Counted from the first letter of the stretch, positions 1 through 8,856 are shown. The stretch is 64,000 nucleotides of DNA from AV40 sp963817335 (GCA_963817335.1 CAWFNX010000005.1:682001-746000), one strand, 5' to 3'. Made by a program: numbers and translations. The notes: generated from the letters alone by a model not told the origin.

Positions 1-295
1 TCAGGAGCGCGTTGATCTGACCCTCGCGAATGTCGGCCGCGATTTGCCATTCGTCCTCGGTCGGCGTCACCAGATTGCTGACCAGGATCATGAGCAGGTA
101 ATAATAGATCATCGAGCCGTAGTCGTAGCCGTGAAGACCGTGGCCGCGCTCTTTGAAGACCGCGCTCCAAAGAAAAACGGTGCCGGCGAGCGGGATCAGT
201 CCGAAAGCCGCGCGCAAAAAATAATTCCAGCGATACACGAAGGTGTTCTGGAGCCCGATATTGAAAACCGAAGCGTACTTTGCGGTCTTACTCAT
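1..295 (-). CDS. ABC-2 family permease, N-terminal fragment cut by window edge
   Basis: The minus-strand reading frame opens with ATG at 295 and runs off the left edge, giving 98 residues. The start reads MSKTAKYASVFNIGLQNTFV and is followed by two hydrophobic stretches, one around 'FLRAAFGLIPLAG' and one around 'MIYYYLLMILVSNLV'. This layout and the 'YRWNYFLRA' segment match the ABC-2 type permeases of the DUF990 / PF06182 kind, which pair with an ATPase to export an unknown substrate. The partner ATPase is not in the window. The family call is from memory of the fold pattern and is moderate; the reading frame itself is clear. Confidence 0.6.
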   Translation of the reverse strand, partial: MSKTAKYASVFNIGLQNTFVYRWNYFLRAAFGLIPLAGTVFLWSAVFKERGHGLHGYDYGSMIYYYLLMILVSNLVTPTEDEWQIAADIREGQINALL

Positions 296-300
296 TCTCC

Positions 301-374
301 TACTCTTTCTCTTACTCTTACTCTAACGCGGGATCGGACCTGTTGAGCAAGAGTAAGAGTATGAGCAAGAGCAA
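301..374. repeat. Tandem-unit hairpin E1 (TACTCT/AGAGTA type)
   Basis: The left arm at 301-324 is made of ACTCTT-type hexamers. The right arm at 346-374 carries the complementary AAGAGT units with a few changes. The element fills the gap between the DUF2238 gene stop (381) and the permease start (295), both on the minus strand. It is one of nine elements in the window with this architecture. Confidence 0.7.
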
Positions 375-380
375 AAGGGC

Positions 381-983
381 TCAGCGAAGCTTCGCCAGTT
401 GCCGATCCTGCCAGGGTCGCATGAACAACAGCGCGCAGGTCGCACCGACCAGGCACATGAACATGTCTCCCTGAGTGTCCCAAATGTCGCCTTGCGTGCC
501 GAGGAACTCGGTTGAGGCCGCGCCTCCGAGAAGCGCGCTCCACCATTCGATGAATTCGTAGGTACAGCTGATCGCGAGACAGATCGAGATGATGAGAAAC
601 GGTTGCCAGCGCTTCCGATTGAGAACGTTGAGCCGAATAAACATTTCGCGCGCGATCAGCGCCGGCACGAATCCCTGCGCGAAATGGCCGAGCCGGTCGT
701 AGTGATTGCGGCTCCAGTGAAAGACTTCCTTGAGCCAATTGAAGATCGGTTCGCGCGCGTAGGTCCAATGGCCGCCAACGCAAAGGATGCAGATGTGGAT
801 TGCGATCAATGTGTAAACGAGGGTGGTGAATTGAAACCGTCGATAGGTCGCGGCGAGAACGACGATACCAATAATTCCGGGAAAAACTTCGAGCCACCAG
901 GTGAGGCGATCATAGGGATGAATTCCCGACCAAACGAAAACGATCGCAACGCCAATCAACAACGCGATATGCGATTTTTTCAT
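381..983 (-). CDS. DUF2238 / YjdF-like integral membrane protein
   Basis: A 200-residue protein with about five to six hydrophobic segments. The conserved-looking middle reads 'HYDRLGHFAQGFVPALIARE' and is followed by 'YEFIEWWSALLGG' and 'GTQGDIWDTQGDMFMCLVGA'. These acidic and Trp-containing membrane motifs are typical of the DUF2238 (YjdF) inner-membrane family, whose function is unknown. The ATG start at 983 gives the N-terminus MKKSHIALLIGVAIVF, a good first membrane segment. The gene is the same strand as pdxA but separated from it by a repeat element. Family assignment is confident; no role can be inferred. Confidence 0.85.
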   Translation of the reverse strand: MKKSHIALLIGVAIVFVWSGIHPYDRLTWWLEVFPGIIGIVVLAATYRRFQFTTLVYTLIAIHICILCVGGHWTYAREPIFNWLKEVFHWSRNHYDRLGHFAQGFVPALIAREMFIRLNVLNRKRWQPFLIISICLAISCTYEFIEWWSALLGGAASTEFLGTQGDIWDTQGDMFMCLVGATCALLFMRPWQDRQLAKLR

Positions 984-1020
984 CTCAATGGCGTGGTCGT
1001 GCTCATGTTCTAATAGAAAG

Positions 1021-1103
1021 CCCGCGAATCACGCGAAAGGGCGCGAATAAGAGTATAGGCGCTCGACGGTTTGAGTTTAGCGTTCATCCGCGTGTTTAGC
1101 GGG
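1021..1103. repeat. Tandem-unit hairpin E2 overlapping the pdxA stop codon
   Basis: The left arm CCCGCGAATCACGCG (1021-1035) pairs imperfectly with CGCGTGTTTAGCGGG (1089-1103). The stop codon of pdxA (minus strand TAA, 1098-1096) lies inside the right arm. A similar unit set recurs in element E7 at 36751-36843. Confidence 0.7.
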
Positions 1104-1989
1104 TAGTCTTCTCCCTTTCCGCCAACTCAACGGCCAAGTTGATTGCCGCGATCATGCTGTCGGCGCGCGCGATTCCTTTGCCGGCAATCTCGAATGCGGT
1201 GCCGTGATCGGGACTGGTGCGCGGAAACGGCAGGCCAAGGGTGGTGTTCACTCCGTTGTGAAAGGCGTGCAGCTTGAGCGGGATCAGGCCTTGATCGTGA
1301 TACATGCAAAGGACGGCGTCGAATTCGCCTTCGATCGCGCGATGAAAAACGGTGTCGGGGGAGTGCGGGCCGCTGAACTGAAGTGACGAGTGACGAGTGA
1401 CGAGTGACGAGTTTGACTCTTGAACCGCTGGTTCAATAATTTCGATTTCTTCGCGGCCGATTTTTCCAGATTCACCGGCGTGCGGATTTAATCCGGCAAC
1501 TGCGATTTGCGGCGATTCGATTCCGCGGCGGAGCAGGAAATCAGCGAGTAATAGACCGACCCGAACAATTTCACTCTGTTTGAGCGCGCCGGGAACTTTG
1601 GCGAGCGGAATGTGAGACGTAACCAGCGCGACAGTCAGTTTGCCGGCAGTGAGACACATCGCGAAATTTTTTACGCCGCATCGCTCGGCGAAGAATTCGG
1701 TTTGACCGGGAAACTTGAATCCGGCCTCGTACATTCGGGCTTTATGAATTGGCCCGGTAACGACGGCCGACAACTCGCCGCGTCGGGCGCGGGTGACCGC
1801 TTCCTCGAGTGCGGCAGCGGCCGCGCGGGCAGTTTCAATGGTCGGTTGGCCCGGTGTGCAATTTGGTTGGCGGCCGATGACGACGTAGTCCGCCGAATCC
1901 GGAACGCGTCCCGATTTTAGCGTGGCATCGACAACTTCCGGCCCAATACCGGCACAATCACCAAGCGTGATTCCGATGCGCAGCTGCAT
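1096..1989 (-). CDS. pdxA: 4-hydroxythreonine-4-phosphate dehydrogenase
   Basis: PdxA oxidises 4-phosphohydroxy-L-threonine in the DXP-dependent pyridoxal 5-phosphate pathway. The 297-residue protein opens with 'RIGITLGDCAGIGPEVV', then shows 'AVVTGPIHKARMYEAGFKFP', 'GLNPHAGESGKIG' and 'MYHDQGLIPLKLHAF', the metal- and substrate-binding landmarks of the family. It is somewhat shorter than the E. coli enzyme (329). A run encoding SSLVTRHSSL just before the 'GPHSPDT' loop comes from a DNA heptamer array and is not expected in the family. The final codons (TTR then TAA) are supplied by repeat element E2. It lies downstream of mfd and the surA-like gene on the same strand, about 97 bases from the latter. 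Confidence 0.95.
   Translation of the reverse strand: MQLRIGITLGDCAGIGPEVVDATLKSGRVPDSADYVVIGRQPNCTPGQPTIETARAAAAALEEAVTRARRGELSAVVTGPIHKARMYEAGFKFPGQTEFFAERCGVKNFAMCLTAGKLTVALVTSHIPLAKVPGALKQSEIVRVGLLLADFLLRRGIESPQIAVAGLNPHAGESGKIGREEIEIIEPAVQESNSSLVTRHSSLQFSGPHSPDTVFHRAIEGEFDAVLCMYHDQGLIPLKLHAFHNGVNTTLGLPFPRTSPDHGTAFEIAGKGIARADSMIAAINLAVELAEREKTTR
1382..1412. repeat. In-frame heptamer array inside pdxA
   Basis: Four exact copies of AGTGACG plus a partial fifth. Read on the minus strand within pdxA it gives a cycling Ser-Ser-Leu-Val-Thr-Arg-His pattern, because a 7-base unit passes through all three frames. The reading frame stays open. Confidence 0.9.
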
Positions 1990-2086
1990 GGCGCATCTTC
2001 AACAAACGGGCGAGTGAGGTCAATGGAGCGGCGAATAAGTGGGTCAATCGCCCTTACTTGTTGAGAAAGAGGAAGAGGAAGATTCC

Positions 2087-3055
2087 TCAGAAGGTCTTGA
2101 TGTAAGCCTTGGATCGAAGGCTGGCGAGCCACTTTTCCTGAAGCTTTTGGGCTTCGTCGTGGACCAGTTTCTTCTCGATGTCGGGGCGGGCTTGCTCCAG
2201 AGATCTGGTTTCGCCGCCGTGCCGATCTTCGACTTTTAGAATGTAATAGTTGCCGCTGAACTCAATGATGTTGCTGACTTTGCCAGTATCGAGTGCAAAC
2301 GCAGCCTTCTCGAGCGGCCCGGCCAATGTCTTGCGATCGACCCAGCCCCAATCCCCGCCGTTTTCGCGGGTGCTGTCCTCGGAATAAAGCTGGGCCATTC
2401 GCTCAAACTCCGCGCCATGCTGGAGCTTGCTGAAGATTTCTTCGGCCATCGCCTTTTGCGCTGCACCTTCTCCGTCGCTGGCGTGGCTGGGAATCATGAT
2501 CAGCCGCAATTTGATCTGCTCTTTGCTGGTGAACTCGTCCCGGTGGGCTTTGTAATATTCTTCCACTTTGGCGGGTGAAGCGATCACGTCGAGCTTCACG
2601 TTCTTGCTCCTCATCGCCTGGACGATCATTTTCTCCATCTCCATCTTCTTGAACTCGCCCATGGTATAATTCTGGGCCTCAAGCGTCTTGATGAAGGTGT
2701 TGCGGTCGCCTCCGAAATCCGTGCGGACAATGTCGTGCATCCGATCTTCGACAAAGTGGTCGGGGATCTGCCAATTCTCCTTCTTGAACGCGTCGAGAAT
2801 CAGCTGGCGATCGATCAAGTCCTGAAGGGCAAGCTCGCGCGCTTCTTTGATCTTTTTGATCAGATCTTCGCCGCTGAATTGGGCGCGGAGTAACTTTTCG
2901 CGCGGCCCAACCAGTCCGCGGACCTGCGAATAGGTGATAACGTCATCATTTACCACCGCGGCGACGCCGTCGACCACTTCGGGTTCGACTTGGGCGGCGT
3001 AAACGCGGCCAACCAGGCTGGCTACGATCAGGCCGACGAGAATTGGGCGGATCAT
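2087..3055 (-). CDS. SurA-like periplasmic peptidyl-prolyl isomerase (parvulin)
   Basis: A 322-residue exported foldase/chaperone. A signal peptide (MIRPILVGLIVASLVGRVYA) is followed by the SurA N-terminal signature 'VDGVAAVVNDDVITYSQV', a helical SurA_N region, then one PPIC (rotamase) domain from about residue 180 to 280 with 'IKLRLIMIPSHAS', 'GGDWGWVDRKTLAGPLEKAA' and 'FSGNYYILKVEDRHGG'. E. coli SurA has two parvulin domains and 428 residues; this one has one. The ATG overlaps the mfd stop by four bases (ATGA), so the two genes are cotranscribed and probably translationally coupled. It likely assists outer-membrane protein folding. Confidence 0.88.
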   Translation of the reverse strand: MIRPILVGLIVASLVGRVYAAQVEPEVVDGVAAVVNDDVITYSQVRGLVGPREKLLRAQFSGEDLIKKIKEARELALQDLIDRQLILDAFKKENWQIPDHFVEDRMHDIVRTDFGGDRNTFIKTLEAQNYTMGEFKKMEMEKMIVQAMRSKNVKLDVIASPAKVEEYYKAHRDEFTSKEQIKLRLIMIPSHASDGEGAAQKAMAEEIFSKLQHGAEFERMAQLYSEDSTRENGGDWGWVDRKTLAGPLEKAAFALDTGKVSNIIEFSGNYYILKVEDRHGGETRSLEQARPDIEKKLVHDEAQKLQEKWLASLRSKAYIKTF

Positions 3056-6000
3056 GTAAATTTCTTGGTTAGTTCCAGGACTTCGCTGAGGTGCGGGGGC
3101 TTTGCAACTAAACGAGGGAATTTGCCGTCGACAAGTACAAATTCACCCCTCCGGGTCAGCATCAATTTGCGCTCTTTGGCTTCCACCCGGGAGATTCCGG
3201 CTTTGGCCGCAGCCAGTTTGATCTCCGCCAGCAGGAACAAATTCTCGACCGCGGGCGGAAATTTTCCGAACCGGTCGCGCCATTCCTTTCGAACCCGATC
3301 GAATTGGTCGCGGGTGCTGATCTCGGCGACTTCGCGATACGCTTTGATGCGCAAGGCGGTATCACTGATGTAGCTCGCAGGCACGAATGCCGGAGTGCGC
3401 TGCTCAGGGCCGGCCTGGGCAAATTCGGCTTCGTTGGTGGCCACGAAATCAATGCGAAGATCGACATCAAGCCGGGGCCGAAATTTTCGACCTTTCAATT
3501 GGGCGACGGCCTGCTTGAGCAATTGGCAATATAAATCGAAACCGATAGCCATGATGTGGCCACTTTGGGCGGTCCCGAGGATGCTGCCGGCCCCGCGAAT
3601 CTCGAGGTCTCGCATGGCGATGCGGAACCCGGCGCCAAGCGAACTGTATTGTTTGATGGCGTTGATGCGTTTGCGCGCGGCGCCGATCGTCATCATTTCA
3701 CGCGGCAACAACAGATAGGCATAGGCTTTGTGCTCGGCGCGTCCGACGCGACCGCGCAGCTGGTAAAGATCGGCCAGTCCGAAACGATCCGCGCGATCGA
3801 TGATGATTGTGTTCGCGTTCGGAATGTCGAGGCCGCTTTCGATGATCGTCGTGCAAACGAGGACGTCGATTTTTCCGGCAACGAAGCGCGCCATGATTTC
3901 TTCGAGCTCATCGGAGTCCATTTGGCCGTGACCGATTTCGACGCGCGCGCCCGGAACGAGATCGACGATTTTTTCACGAACGCGCTCGATCGATTGGACG
4001 CGGTTGTGCAAAAAATAAACCTGGCCCTGGCGTTCCAGCTCGCGGTTGATCGCGTCGCGAATGATCCGCTCATCGTAACCGCAAACAATGGTTTCGACGG
4101 GCAGACGGTTGAGCGGGGGGGTTTCGATGGTGGACATGTCTTTCACGCCAACCAGGGAGAGATAAAGCGTGCGCGGAATCGGTGTGGCCGAAAGCGTGAG
4201 CACGTCAACGAGTTTGAATAGCTCCTTGAATTTCTCTTTGTGCAAAACCCCGAACCGTTGCTCTTCATCGATGACGACGAGGCCGAGTTCTTTAAACGCG
4301 ACATCGCCAGAAATCAGCCGATGGGTGCCAATCACAATGTCGACCCCGCCTTGACGAAGGAGTTCGAGGATTTTTTTTTGCTCCCCGTGCGTTCGAAAGC
4401 GGCTGAGCATTTCGATTCGCACCGGATAATCGAGCATTCGCTGGCGAAAGACTTCGAAATGTTGTTGGGCCAGCACGGTAGTCGGGGCGAGGACTGCAAC
4501 CTGTTTGCCGTCCATCACCGCTTTGAAGGCCGCGCGAATTGCGACCTCGGTCTTTCCGAAGCCGACGTCACCGCAGATCAACCGGTCCATCGGGCGCGGG
4601 CGTTCCATGTCGATCTTTGAGTCAATGATGGCGCGCATTTGGTCGGGTGTTTCGCGGAATGGAAACGAATGCTCGAATTCGCGCTGCCATTTGGTATCCG
4701 GACCAAACGGGTAACCGGGGACGGTTTCGCGCTCGGCCTGGACCGTTAGCATTTTACCGGCGTAATCGAAGATGGCCGCGGTGGCGGTGCGTTTGGCCCG
4801 GGCCCATTTTGCGTCGGCCAGCGAACTCAGCCCGGGCGATCGTTTGCCGACGCCGACGTAACGCGAAACGAGGTAGGCCTGTTCGAGTGGAACGTAGAGT
4901 TTCGCTTCCTCGGCGAATTCAAGGGCGAGGACCTCTTGTTCCCGGACTGTAGTGGCAGTCGTGCCGGCTGCGATTTTTGCAGGCGACATCCCCGCCTCAG
5001 CAGCTGTCGCTGAAACTGGGATCCGGGTGAGTCCGAGAAAACGCCCGACGCCGTGCTCGAGATGCACCACCAGGTCGCCCTCATTCAGCTCACTGAAATC
5101 GATTTGAGCGCGGTGCCGCTCGGCATGATAAAGCCGGCGCCGCGCGTGAGGCGCGAAACGTCCGAACAATTCGGACGCGGACAGAACGACCAGGTTCGCT
5201 GCGGGAAAACAGAAACCACGGGCGAGGGTGCCGAGGACGAGATCCACGTCCTGGAGAGCATCGACGTTTATCAACTCCCGGAACCGCTCGATCTCGCCCT
5301 CGGTTTGAAAGTAGACGACGACGCGAGCCTGCTCCTTTCGCCATTCATCGAGCCGCTTGATGAATTGGTCGCGTTTGGCTTCGGCCAGCAGAAAATCGCC
5401 GACGGCGAATTCGCCGATGTTGCAATCCTGAAATGCGCCGTTGAAATCCTCGGGACCCTCTTCAATCCAGCTCTCACTGATTTGAATTTGAGCGGTCGCC
5501 TTTTCATCCGGGTCGAGATCCACGATGAGATCGTCTTTGCCGACGTAATCGCGAACGACTCCGCTCTTGTCTTCCGCGGCGCCGAGAAGAATGTCGATCT
5601 TGCGCAGATCGCCGACCGACGTCTGGGTATCGACGTCGAATTCGCGCAACGATTCAATATTATCGCCGAAGAACTCGATGCGAACCGGGAGCGGCGCTTG
5701 CCAGGAATAAAGGTCGACGATTCCGCCACGAACTGCGAAGTGGCCGCGGGTAGTGACTTGGGCAACGCGGTCGTAGCCGGATGCGTTTAATTTTTCGAGG
5801 AGCTGCTCCATCGTTGTTCCCGCGCCGCGTTTGATTTTTAAAGTCGCCGCCGACACGGCGCCGCGTTTCGGCGCGGGTTGATCCAAACTCGCGCGAGTGG
5901 TGACGATCACGTGGGGACCGGGTTCGCTGTCGATCATGGCCAGCAGGGCGAGACGTTCGGCCGCGATTTCCGGGTCGGGCAGGACATTTTCGACAGCGGC

Positions 6001-6267
6001 GAATTCGACTTCCGGGAGAAATTGCGCGGGACGCCAGTTGAGCAACGTTTCGTAAACCGAATCCTGAGCGCGCACGCTTGGACAGAGGATCCAAAGAGTT
6101 TTTTCGACCTGGCGGGCGATTACCGCGGCGAGGAATGCCCGCGCCGGCTCGATGACGTGAGAGAATTTTACCGGCCCGCGCTTTTCGTGAATCTGGTCGA
6201 GCTTGCGGGAGATCGGCTCAGCTCGCGCAACGCGCCCGAGCAATTCAGCGGCGAACTCTTTTTCCAC
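3052..6267 (-). CDS. mfd: Transcription-repair coupling factor Mfd
   Basis: Mfd releases RNA polymerase stalled at DNA damage and recruits UvrA. The protein has 1071 residues (E. coli 1148). An N-terminal UvrB-like region carries 'GGIVDLYSW' and 'RIEFFGDNIESLREFD'. The RNA-polymerase-interacting (CarD-like) domain has 'GDLVVHLEHGVGRFLGL'. The translocase follows, with Walker A 'CGDVGFGKTEVA' near residue 565, 'VIDEEQRFGV' near 667, 'SATPIPRTLYLSL' and 'VGRAEHKAYAYLLLP'. The C-terminal TRCF domain has 'LDVDLRIDFVA'. The polymerase-interacting domain contains an Ala/Thr-rich insertion (about positions 4940-5010) of unclear origin. First gene of an mfd-surA-like unit. Confidence 0.97.
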   Translation of the reverse strand: MEKEFAAELLGRVARAEPISRKLDQIHEKRGPVKFSHVIEPARAFLAAVIARQVEKTLWILCPSVRAQDSVYETLLNWRPAQFLPEVEFAAVENVLPDPEIAAERLALLAMIDSEPGPHVIVTTRASLDQPAPKRGAVSAATLKIKRGAGTTMEQLLEKLNASGYDRVAQVTTRGHFAVRGGIVDLYSWQAPLPVRIEFFGDNIESLREFDVDTQTSVGDLRKIDILLGAAEDKSGVVRDYVGKDDLIVDLDPDEKATAQIQISESWIEEGPEDFNGAFQDCNIGEFAVGDFLLAEAKRDQFIKRLDEWRKEQARVVVYFQTEGEIERFRELINVDALQDVDLVLGTLARGFCFPAANLVVLSASELFGRFAPHARRRLYHAERHRAQIDFSELNEGDLVVHLEHGVGRFLGLTRIPVSATAAEAGMSPAKIAAGTTATTVREQEVLALEFAEEAKLYVPLEQAYLVSRYVGVGKRSPGLSSLADAKWARAKRTATAAIFDYAGKMLTVQAERETVPGYPFGPDTKWQREFEHSFPFRETPDQMRAIIDSKIDMERPRPMDRLICGDVGFGKTEVAIRAAFKAVMDGKQVAVLAPTTVLAQQHFEVFRQRMLDYPVRIEMLSRFRTHGEQKKILELLRQGGVDIVIGTHRLISGDVAFKELGLVVIDEEQRFGVLHKEKFKELFKLVDVLTLSATPIPRTLYLSLVGVKDMSTIETPPLNRLPVETIVCGYDERIIRDAINRELERQGQVYFLHNRVQSIERVREKIVDLVPGARVEIGHGQMDSDELEEIMARFVAGKIDVLVCTTIIESGLDIPNANTIIIDRADRFGLADLYQLRGRVGRAEHKAYAYLLLPREMMTIGAARKRINAIKQYSSLGAGFRIAMRDLEIRGAGSILGTAQSGHIMAIGFDLYCQLLKQAVAQLKGRKFRPRLDVDLRIDFVATNEAEFAQAGPEQRTPAFVPASYISDTALRIKAYREVAEISTRDQFDRVRKEWRDRFGKFPPAVENLFLLAEIKLAAAKAGISRVEAKERKLMLTRRGEFVLVDGKFPRLVAKPPHLSEVLELTKKFT

Positions 6268-6311
6268 CGCGAACGGTCGCCGAAGTTTGGCAACGGTTCA
6301 AAAAGTGATCG

Positions 6312-6914
6312 TTAGTTGGTGATCGTGACCGGAGTTCCAACCGACACCGATTTGAAGAAATTCTCGGCCATGAATTCCGGCATGCGGATGCAACCGTGAG
6401 AAGCCGGATAGCCTGGCAGATAACCGGCGTGTAGTCCGAAGCCAGGTGCGATTTGCATGTAATACGGCATCGAAGCGCCTTTAAAGTGGGTTCCGGGCGG
6501 TTTCGGATCGCTGACCGCGACATTCGCCTTCACGACCTGGTCGCTTTTGTCCACAAAGTCGCCATACATGCTGGAAGCGTGGCCTTTGTCCTTGTTGACG
6601 ACGGAAAAATGACCGATTGGCGTGTTTTTTCCTTCGCGCCCGGTAGATAGCTGTGAAATTCCGACCAGCATTCCGTTTTTGTAGAAATAAGCGCGTTGCT
6701 CTTTGATACTGATTTTGATCGACGGTTTTCCGCCGATGTGGTCGCCATCCCAGTAGGAGACGTTATCTACTGGCGCATTGGAGGTGGGCTGGCTGCCATA
6801 GACGCCGCCCAGATACTGCGTCTCCCCCGAATAACGGACGTCTTCCCCGCAGCCGGTAAAAAAAAACGCCGAAACGGCTACGATTGACAGGGGTAGATAA
6901 AATGAAGAACGCAT
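6312..6914 (-). CDS. L,D-transpeptidase (YkuD) lipoprotein
   Basis: A 200-residue cell-wall cross-linking enzyme. ATG at 6914 gives a lipoprotein-type signal, MRSSFYLPLSIVAVSAFFFTGC, with the lipid Cys after TG; longer upstream starts would bury the signal and were not used. The YkuD domain spans roughly residues 60-200, with 'IKISIKEQRAYFYKNG', 'GREGKNTPIGHFSV' and the catalytic motif 'GYPASHGCIRMPEFMAENFF' (the HGC Cys is the nucleophile). The family forms 3-3 peptidoglycan cross-links or anchors lipoproteins. It lies just upstream of mfd on the same strand (45-base gap). Confidence 0.93.
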   Translation of the reverse strand: MRSSFYLPLSIVAVSAFFFTGCGEDVRYSGETQYLGGVYGSQPTSNAPVDNVSYWDGDHIGGKPSIKISIKEQRAYFYKNGMLVGISQLSTGREGKNTPIGHFSVVNKDKGHASSMYGDFVDKSDQVVKANVAVSDPKPPGTHFKGASMPYYMQIAPGFGLHAGYLPGYPASHGCIRMPEFMAENFFKSVSVGTPVTITN

Positions 6915-7044
6915 AAAAAATTTACGGTCGAACCCTTTACCGACCCCGGCACTAAAGTCAAGGGAGGCGACCAGCCAATTTAGCCGTATTGCGCGGCTTG
7001 AATTGTGCTTTTGCTCAAGCAGACTTCCGCGGGTTACTCCCGCC

Positions 7045-7395
7045 ATGCCGACTTACGATTATCACTGCGAAAAATGCGATCAGAACTTCGAAGCATTCCA
7101 ATCGATGCGCGACAAGCCGTTTACTCAATGCCCGAAAGATCTTTGCCGGTTGTCGAAGTGGGGCCACGGCAAAGTAAAGCGACTCCTCGGAACCGGAGCC
7201 GGAATTATTTTCAAAGGCTCGGGTTTTTACATCACGGATTATCGGAGCAAAGCCTATCAGGAAGCGGCGAAGAAAGAGACGCCTCCTGCCGCAAGCGCGA
7301 GCGGCGAGAAATCGGCGACGACCAAAGACTCGAAAGCCTCAAAAGGATCTACTCCAGCCTCTTCGCCTAAATCTAAAAAAGACTCAGCTGCATGA
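7045..7395 (+). CDS. FmdB-family zinc-ribbon protein
   Basis: A 116-residue small protein. The start MPTYDYHCEKCDQNFEAF is the FmdB/CxxC-CxxC zinc-ribbon signature (ATG at 7045, chosen because the family begins exactly here). The second metal pair reads CPKDLC instead of the common CPxCG. Then comes 'IIFKGSGFYITDYR', also typical of the family, and a low-complexity Lys/Ser/Ala tail. Function is unknown; the FmdB name comes from a putative regulator. Its stop overlaps the next start (ATGA). Confidence 0.85.
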   Translation: MPTYDYHCEKCDQNFEAFQSMRDKPFTQCPKDLCRLSKWGHGKVKRLLGTGAGIIFKGSGFYITDYRSKAYQEAAKKETPPAASASGEKSATTKDSKASKGSTPASSPKSKKDSAA

Positions 7396-8132
7396 CCACA
7401 ACCCCGACGAAATTGATTTGCGCGGAATGCCGTCACGAAAACGAGGGCGAACGAATCTATTGCCATCACTGCGGCGATCGTTTGGATCGCTCGGTGGCAG
7501 TGGCGCAAAAGAAAGTCGAAGATCCAACCGAAACCCATCGGCGACTGCAGAAGATGATGCAGGGGCCAAGTCGAACTCGTCACAATTTTTTTGTCGGATG
7601 CAAGTTGCTTCTGGGGGCCGCGGCGACGGCCGGCTTACTTCAAATGCTTCTACCACCGGATTTTCCAGCGGCAGTGAAAGTGTCCATGCCGCTCCAGCTG
7701 GACCTCCAACTGGAGACCGCTTCGACCAAGCCGATGGTGCTTAATGTTTCGCAGCAAGACGCCAATGCTTACCTGGCCTACCGGCTGGCTGGAAAAAAGA
7801 AGACATTGAACAAGCCGTTTTTGGATTTCGGCCGCGCCGCCGTCGTTTTTAAAGAAAACGTGTGCGTGATTGGATGGGAGCGCTCTGTTTTCGGATACTC
7901 GATTTACAGTCAGTCCGCTTTCCGAGTGGATTTAAGCGGCGGAAAAATGACGACCGTGAATATTGGCGGCTGGATCGGCCGGCTTCCGATTCATCCCGCA
8001 ATCATGAAATATGCCGATGTGATTTTTGCCGACGTTTGGTCAGCGCTCGATCGTGAGCACCGTCTCCTGTCGAAAATGGGCAGCGTGACGTTCCATGATG
8101 GAAGCGTCACGATTACCTCGCCGACTCACTAA
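7392..8132 (+). CDS. Zinc-ribbon membrane protein of unknown function
   Basis: A 246-residue protein. The N-terminus has a zinc ribbon (CAEC and CHHC, residues about 10-27). A hydrophobic segment around residues 67-90 ('CKLLLGAAATAGLLQMLLP') probably crosses the membrane, leaving a C-terminal domain of about 150 residues on the far side. That domain has no motif I recognise ('VSQQDANAYLAYRLAGKKK', 'GGWIGRLPIHPAIMKYADV'). The ATG at 7392 overlaps the stop of the FmdB-like gene, so the two zinc-ribbon genes form a coupled pair. It may sense or handle something at the membrane, but no function is assigned. Confidence 0.75.
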   Translation: MTTTPTKLICAECRHENEGERIYCHHCGDRLDRSVAVAQKKVEDPTETHRRLQKMMQGPSRTRHNFFVGCKLLLGAAATAGLLQMLLPPDFPAAVKVSMPLQLDLQLETASTKPMVLNVSQQDANAYLAYRLAGKKKTLNKPFLDFGRAAVVFKENVCVIGWERSVFGYSIYSQSAFRVDLSGGKMTTVNIGGWIGRLPIHPAIMKYADVIFADVWSALDREHRLLSKMGSVTFHDGSVTITSPTH

Positions 8133-8220
8133 ATACGGAAAATACGGAATGGCCGGGGCGCCTTTTCCTTCGAACCCCCCTGGCCAACTAACCAACCAAT
8201 CAAATTGGCTCTGACTTGTT

Positions 8221-8856
8221 TTAGGAACGGAAACCCATGTTCCGCATGAGCTCACCGCTGATCACGCCATCTACTCTCAGGCCGTAATTGCGCTCGTAAG
8301 CGCGAATGGCGTAACTCGTGGCCGGTCCCATAACGCCGTCGATTGGCCCGTGATAATATCCGGCTCGCGCTAACCGTGATTGCACCGTGACTACAACCGA
8401 ATTGTTCCCGTAGCTGGTGTACCCGGGCTGGCTGTATCCGTAGTAGCCGTAGCCGTAGAAGTAATACGGATCACCGAATCCGAATGAAACCGAGGGACCG
8501 TAGGAATAGTACGGATAGCCGTAACTGTAACTCCGGTAGCCGTAGGTCCGATACGGATACGATCGCGTCACAACTCTGTTTCCGCTTCTTACTCTGACGG
8601 TGTCTCCGCTGGTTGTGACCACTCTGCTTCCGGTTCTCACGCCGACTCTGCTTCCAGTGTTTGTGACGATCCGGTTCCGTGTCCGAACGGCGCCGGTGCT
8701 GGCTCTGGTGGTTGTCATTGTCGTTGTCGGCTTAGTCACTCGTGCGCGCGAATACGATTTCGCGCGAGGCTGGCCGTCCCCCTGGGCCGCCAGTGCCAGC
8801 GACGCGGTCAACATGATCCCCGTGACCAAGCTTGATAATATGCGTTTTGTGTTCAT
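8221..8856 (-). CDS. Exported Tyr/Gly-rich protein with C-terminal peptidoglycan-binding domain
   Basis: A 211-residue protein. ATG at 8856 gives a clean signal peptide (MNTKRILSSLVTGIMLTASLALAAQ). The mature part has a Thr/Arg repeat zone (RVGVRTGSRVV, TVRVRSGNRVV), then a Tyr/Gly-rich stretch (YGYRSYSYGYPYYSYG), then a PG_binding_1 domain of about 55 residues with 'LARAGYYHGPIDGVMGPATS'. It probably attaches to the wall. It shares architecture with the genes at 13409-14410 and, in part, 43155-43580. It is convergent with the zinc-ribbon gene. Confidence 0.8.
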   Translation of the reverse strand: MNTKRILSSLVTGIMLTASLALAAQGDGQPRAKSYSRARVTKPTTTMTTTRASTGAVRTRNRIVTNTGSRVGVRTGSRVVTTSGDTVRVRSGNRVVTRSYPYRTYGYRSYSYGYPYYSYGPSVSFGFGDPYYFYGYGYYGYSQPGYTSYGNNSVVVTVQSRLARAGYYHGPIDGVMGPATSYAIRAYERNYGLRVDGVISGELMRNMGFRS

